The position numbers were made by a program, and so were the translations under genes. Shown here one piece after another: positions 63,992 through 64,000 of a stretch of DNA of 64,000 nucleotides. This stretch comes from Stenotrophobium sp050739895. Its GTDB lineage: Bacteria > Pseudomonadota > Gammaproteobacteria > Nevskiales > Nevskiaceae. Position 1 is the stretch's first letter. Each line of letters starts with the position of its first letter. The notes below the pieces were generated by a model. That model worked only from the letters and a program-made list of their open reading frames with translations. It ran no database searches and was not told the DNA's origin. Where the stretch lies: assembly GCA_050739895.1 (NCBI GenBank), contig JBOICK010000018.1, forward strand, positions 1-64,000, read 5' to 3'.

Positions 63992-64000
63992 TTGCATGAA

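Overview
The window is GC-rich, densely packed chromosomal DNA of a Gram-negative bacterium. Type IV pilus minor pilins, a Lol lipoprotein-release system, ComEC, HolC next to ValS, a wax ester synthase/DGAT and a DUF1302 outer-membrane protein together suggest a gammaproteobacterium, perhaps from the Nevskiales/Xanthomonadales side. The taxon is an inference from gene content, not a match. I see no rRNA, tRNA, phage, insertion sequence, plasmid origin or CRISPR array.

Layout. (1) 1-11.65 kb: two divergent type IV pilus assembly clusters, each with FimT/PilV/PilW/PilX/PilY1/PilE-type genes. The left one runs off the window inside pilY1. The right one carries a very large PilY1 whose von Willebrand A domain is interrupted by two related beta-domains. 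(2) 12-18.2 kb: an MFS exporter, a wax ester synthase/DGAT, the cold-shock RNA helicase DeaD and an AraC-type regulator. (3) 18.4-28.3 kb: a co-directional block of envelope and lipid genes: DUF4282, DUF1302, two tandem paralogous anchored proteins built of valine/proline-rich beta repeats, DUF4393, DUF445, an alanine-rich helical protein, a LolA-like protein and a cyclic-nucleotide-domain patatin. It may be an undescribed envelope lipid-handling system. (4) 28.4-39.5 kb: hypotheticals, a BaiN/HI0933-type flavoprotein, a CocE-like lipoprotein hydrolase, MAPEG, acyl-CoA dehydrogenase, a Sel1 protein and the aguA-aguB agmatine-to-putrescine pair. (5) 39.5-42.9 kb: a 2-oxo acid dehydrogenase operon (E1 alpha, E1 beta, E2). 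(6) 43.1-47.7 kb: lolC-like, lolD, comEC. (7) 47.8-60.5 kb: two MoxR modules. One is moxR-DUF58-transglutaminase on the minus strand; the other is moxR-DUF58-DUF4381-vWA-vWA-TPR-BatD (Bat type) on the plus strand. A DUF3336 patatin lies between them. (8) 60.6-64 kb: valS and holC.

The most unusual signal is a family of five intergenic elements, each 112 bp long: 11848-11959, 15060-15171, 36183-36294, 42983-43094 and 47666-47777. Each has a GC-rich inverted end (CCGCT on the left, AGCGGG on the right) and an almost pure A/T core. In all five the left CCGCT starts exactly 99 bp before the right AGCGGG. In most copies an inner inverted repeat (TGTTATT/AATAACA or TGTTTTA/TAAAACA) keeps its pairing while its sequence changes. 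They lie in convergent, tandem and divergent gaps alike, so none is explained simply as a promoter or terminator. Smaller repeats have also entered genes or gene edges: a 57-bp triple tandem repeat inside comEC, a CCCTCTCCCC hairpin inside the E2 linker and again next to it, and a REP-like hairpin upstream of pilX.
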